This document shows, piece after piece, positions 61,960-64,000 of a DNA stretch of 64,000 nt (position 1 is the first letter of the stretch; every line of letters begins with the position of its first letter). Made by a program: the position numbers and the translations under genes. The notes beneath the pieces are model-generated. The model was not told the origin of the DNA, searched no databases, and was given only the letters and a program-made list of their open reading frames with translations. Origin of the DNA: Bacteroides fragilis (GTDB lineage: Bacteria; Bacteroidota; Bacteroidia; Bacteroidales; DTGW01); NCBI GenBank assembly GCA_945889005.1, contig CAMDBI010000016.1, positions 1-64,000 of the forward strand. Direction: 5' to 3'.

Positions 61960-61983
61960 TTTATACTGAAAAGGATTTAAATC

Positions 61984-63750
61984 ATGATAAAAGTAATCAT
62001 AGACAATAAGGAAATAGAAGTCGAGAAAGGCACATCTATTTTAAATGCTGCAAAAAAAGTAGGAATTAAAATACCCTCACTCTGCTATCTCAATCTCGAA
62101 GATCTGAAAATTGAGAATAAACCTGGGGGGTGTCGAATTTGTGTTGTTGAAGTAAAAGGACGACGCAACTTGGCTCCGGCATGTGCTACCGAATGTGCCG
62201 AAGGAATGACTATAAACACTCATACCGTAAGAGTGCTCAATGCTCGTAAGACCGTAATGGAACTCATTTTGTCGAACCATCCATTCGAATGTCTTGTTTG
62301 TGCTAAGTCGGGTATATGCGACCTTCAGAAACTGGCCCATGACCTAGGTATTCGAAAGATACATTACCAAGGCGAAAAATCGTCGTTCCGAGAAGATACT
62401 TCACCATCTATTATTCGCGAAATGGACAAATGTATACTCTGTCGTCGTTGTCAGACTATGTGCAACGACTTTCAGACTGTTGGCGTTTTGTCTGCCATAA
62501 ATCGCGGATTCCATTCGGTAATTGCTCCAGCCTTTGAAATGAACCTCGACCATTCGACCTGTACCTATTGTGGACAGTGTGTTGCCGTGTGTCCTACAGG
62601 TGCATTAACAGAAGTAGATCACACCAATGCTGTAATTCGTGCTTTGGCAAATCCGAAGAAAAAGGTAATTGTCCAAACTGCACCGGCCGTTCGTGCAGCT
62701 CTTGGCGAAGAATTTGGTATGGAACCAGGCACATTGGTTACAGGGAAATTGGTTTCTGCATTGCGCCAGCTTGGTTTCGATTATGTGTTTGATACCGATT
62801 TTGCTGCCGATCTTACGATTATGGAAGAAGGTACAGAATTTTTAAGTCGCCTCGAGCGTTTTCTCAATGGCGACAAAACTGTAGCCATGCCAATGCTTAC
62901 ATCGTGCTGTCCGGCTTGGGTTAAGTTTATCGAACACCAGTTCCCCGATATGCTCGATATTCCTTCGACTGCCAAATCGCCTCAACAAATGTTTGGTGCG
63001 ATTGCAAAAACATATTTTGCCGAAAAACTTGCTATTAGCCGCGAAGAAATGGTGGTTGTTTCCATAATGCCTTGTTTGGCCAAAAAATACGAATGTTCGC
63101 GCGAAGAATTTAGTCACAATGGCAATCCCGATGTCGATCTAGCCATCTCGACTCGCGAATTGGCAAATTTGATCAAACAATCAAACATCGACTTCAATTC
63201 ATTGCCCGACGACGATTTCGACCGTCCTTTGGGCGAATCGACAGGTGCAAGTGTTATATTCGGCACAACTGGTGGAGTAATCGAAGCTGCTGTTCGTACA
63301 GCTTACGAAGTACATACCGGCAAAAAACTACCAAAGTTAGATTTTGAGGAATTGCGTGGCCTCGAAGGTATTAGACGTGCAACGATCGATTTCAATGGAT
63401 TGCCTCTTAATATAGGTATTGCTCATGGTTTGGGAAATGCTCGTAAACTACTCGAAGAAGTAAAAACCGGCAAAACAAATTTCCATGCTATTGAAATAAT
63501 GGCTTGTCCCGGAGGCTGTATTGGTGGTGGTGGGCAACCTCTGCACCATGGCGATTCAAAAATACTCAAGGCTCGACAAGCTGCTATTTACCGAGAAGAC
63601 AAAGATAAGCCAATACGCAAATCGCACGAAAACGAATCGGTAATGAAGCTATACGAAGAGTTTCTTGGTAAGCCAAATAGCGAAATGGCGCATCACTTGC
63701 TACATACCGAGTATTTCGACCGAAGCAAAAAAACAATTATTATAGAATAA
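61984..63750 (+). CDS. hydA: Catalytic [FeFe]-hydrogenase subunit HydA
   Basis: A 588-residue group A hydrogenase. A [2Fe-2S] domain (C34, C50, C53, C67), a His-Cys [4Fe-4S] site (NHPFECLVCAKSGICDLQ), two [4Fe-4S] clusters (CILCRRCQTMC, CTYCGQCVAVCPTGAL) and the H-cluster domain: P1 TSCCPAWVKFIE with the proton-shuttle Cys, P2 IMPCLAKKYE, P3 IMACPGGCIGGGGQP. The small-subunit-like tail ends in LLHTEYFDRS. All catalytic residues are present, in contrast to the sensor at 56632. Maturases HydEFG are not in the window. Confidence 0.97.
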   Translation: MIKVIIDNKEIEVEKGTSILNAAKKVGIKIPSLCYLNLEDLKIENKPGGCRICVVEVKGRRNLAPACATECAEGMTINTHTVRVLNARKTVMELILSNHPFECLVCAKSGICDLQKLAHDLGIRKIHYQGEKSSFREDTSPSIIREMDKCILCRRCQTMCNDFQTVGVLSAINRGFHSVIAPAFEMNLDHSTCTYCGQCVAVCPTGALTEVDHTNAVIRALANPKKKVIVQTAPAVRAALGEEFGMEPGTLVTGKLVSALRQLGFDYVFDTDFAADLTIMEEGTEFLSRLERFLNGDKTVAMPMLTSCCPAWVKFIEHQFPDMLDIPSTAKSPQQMFGAIAKTYFAEKLAISREEMVVVSIMPCLAKKYECSREEFSHNGNPDVDLAISTRELANLIKQSNIDFNSLPDDDFDRPLGESTGASVIFGTTGGVIEAAVRTAYEVHTGKKLPKLDFEELRGLEGIRRATIDFNGLPLNIGIAHGLGNARKLLEEVKTGKTNFHAIEIMACPGGCIGGGGQPLHHGDSKILKARQAAIYREDKDKPIRKSHENESVMKLYEEFLGKPNSEMAHHLLHTEYFDRSKKTIIIE

Positions 63751-63754
63751 AAAA

Positions 63755-63815
63755 ACGAGGAAATTTGAAAATGTCAAATGTGAGTATTTGCAAATGACAA
63801 AAAATATTTCCTCGT
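63755..63815 (+). repeat. Hairpin inside the hydrogenase operon plus cattttca repeats
   Basis: acgaggaaat (63755-63764) pairs exactly with atttcctcgt (63806-63815), 5 bp after the hydA stop. Downstream, cattttca occurs three times (63826-63833, 63842-63849, 63850-63857) before the next start at 63871. The stem could limit read-through and set a hydA to hydC ratio. Confidence 0.65.
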
Positions 63816-63870
63816 AGAATTTATACATTTTCAAATTTGCACATTTTCACATTTTCAAATTTAAAAAATT

Positions 63871-64000
63871 ATGTCATCCATCAAAATAGACTTAAAACCC
63901 AATCAGGTAGAGCAACTAAAAGCTGTTTGCAAAGAGTTTGACAACAAATCGGGCGAACTTATTAATGTATTGCATAAAACACAGCATTTATTTGGCTACT
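63871..64000 (+). CDS. hydC: HydC/NuoE-type [2Fe-2S] subunit (start only)
   Basis: The ATG at 63871 opens a frame reading MSSIKIDLKPNQVEQLKAVC, then KEFDNKSGELINVLHKTQHL FGY up to the window edge (43 codons). The helical pattern ending LHKTQHLFGY (compare LQ-x-x-x-GY in NuoE) is the N-terminus of the NuoE/HydC subunit, which completes the HydABC trimer. The cluster cysteines lie beyond the window. Confidence 0.85.
   Translation, partial: MSSIKIDLKPNQVEQLKAVCKEFDNKSGELINVLHKTQHLFGY

Overview
The window reads as part of the chromosome of an anaerobic, fermentative member of the Bacteroidetes (Bacteroidales-like). The evidence is the low GC content, several promoters with the Bacteroidetes -7 box TAnnTTTG, a fused MurF-alanine racemase, LytS/LytTR signalling, Wzi and kelch proteins, and ferredoxin-linked energy metabolism with no respiratory genes in view. 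Most genes lack a Shine-Dalgarno sequence, as usual in this phylum, but a few redox genes carry a strong one. No species can be named from the sequence alone.

Region 1 (1-7690) looks like an integrated element abutting the 3' end of a tRNA-Pro(GGG) gene. It has a Bacteroides-type tyrosine recombinase, an excisionase-like HTH protein, a DnaD-like initiator with an iteron-like repeat array inside its gene, a DnaC-like ATPase, a YkuD-like protein, an orphan RpoA-CTD-like protein, an RteC-like protein, and a type I methyltransferase (hsdM, running off the left edge) behind an XRE regulator.

Region 2 (7.8-24.9 kb) is mostly core: a His-rich protein with a NUMOD1-like tail, a LiaF-LytS-LytTR operon, a kelch protein, a dihydroorotate-dehydrogenase-like protein, a YtrA-type GntR/ABC operon with its operator and two unannotated micro-ORFs, a membrane LytTR regulator, a flavin oxidoreductase, arginine decarboxylase, a ROK regulator, an ammonium transporter and an unusual phosphofructokinase.

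Region 3 (25.6-32.8 kb) holds RNA, nucleotide and cell-wall housekeeping genes (DUF5063, RNase D-like exonuclease, RlmI-like methyltransferase, gmk, nadD, murF-alr), interrupted by a decayed Abi phage-defence gene. Region 4 (33.0-42.2 kb) is a surface-polysaccharide cluster: glycosyltransferases including a three-part fusion, Wzi, a kelch lipoprotein, an RgpF-like protein, and an MBOAT/SGNH O-acetylation pair. Region 5 (42.4-48.0 kb) has smpB, a Yip1-like protein, miaA, a B12-radical SAM protein and pdxB.

Region 6 (48.1-64.0 kb) is the energy-metabolism block. It contains a four-gene 2-oxoacid:ferredoxin oxidoreductase (korDABC type), two nested MITE-like elements, indolepyruvate:ferredoxin oxidoreductase (iorAB) followed by a protein made of two copies of one unrecognised domain, and the genes of a trimeric NADH/ferredoxin-dependent [FeFe]-hydrogenase (hydB, hydA, start of hydC). 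Immediately upstream of the hydrogenase is a six-gene cassette: DRTGG protein, RsbT/W-like ATPase, H-cluster protein lacking the catalytic cysteine, second DRTGG protein, PHP phosphoesterase, second GHKL ATPase. This looks like a hydrogen or redox sensing phospho-switch and is the best candidate in the window for a poorly described system. The keto-acid oxidoreductases would reduce ferredoxin and the hydrogenase would re-oxidise it together with NADH to give H2.
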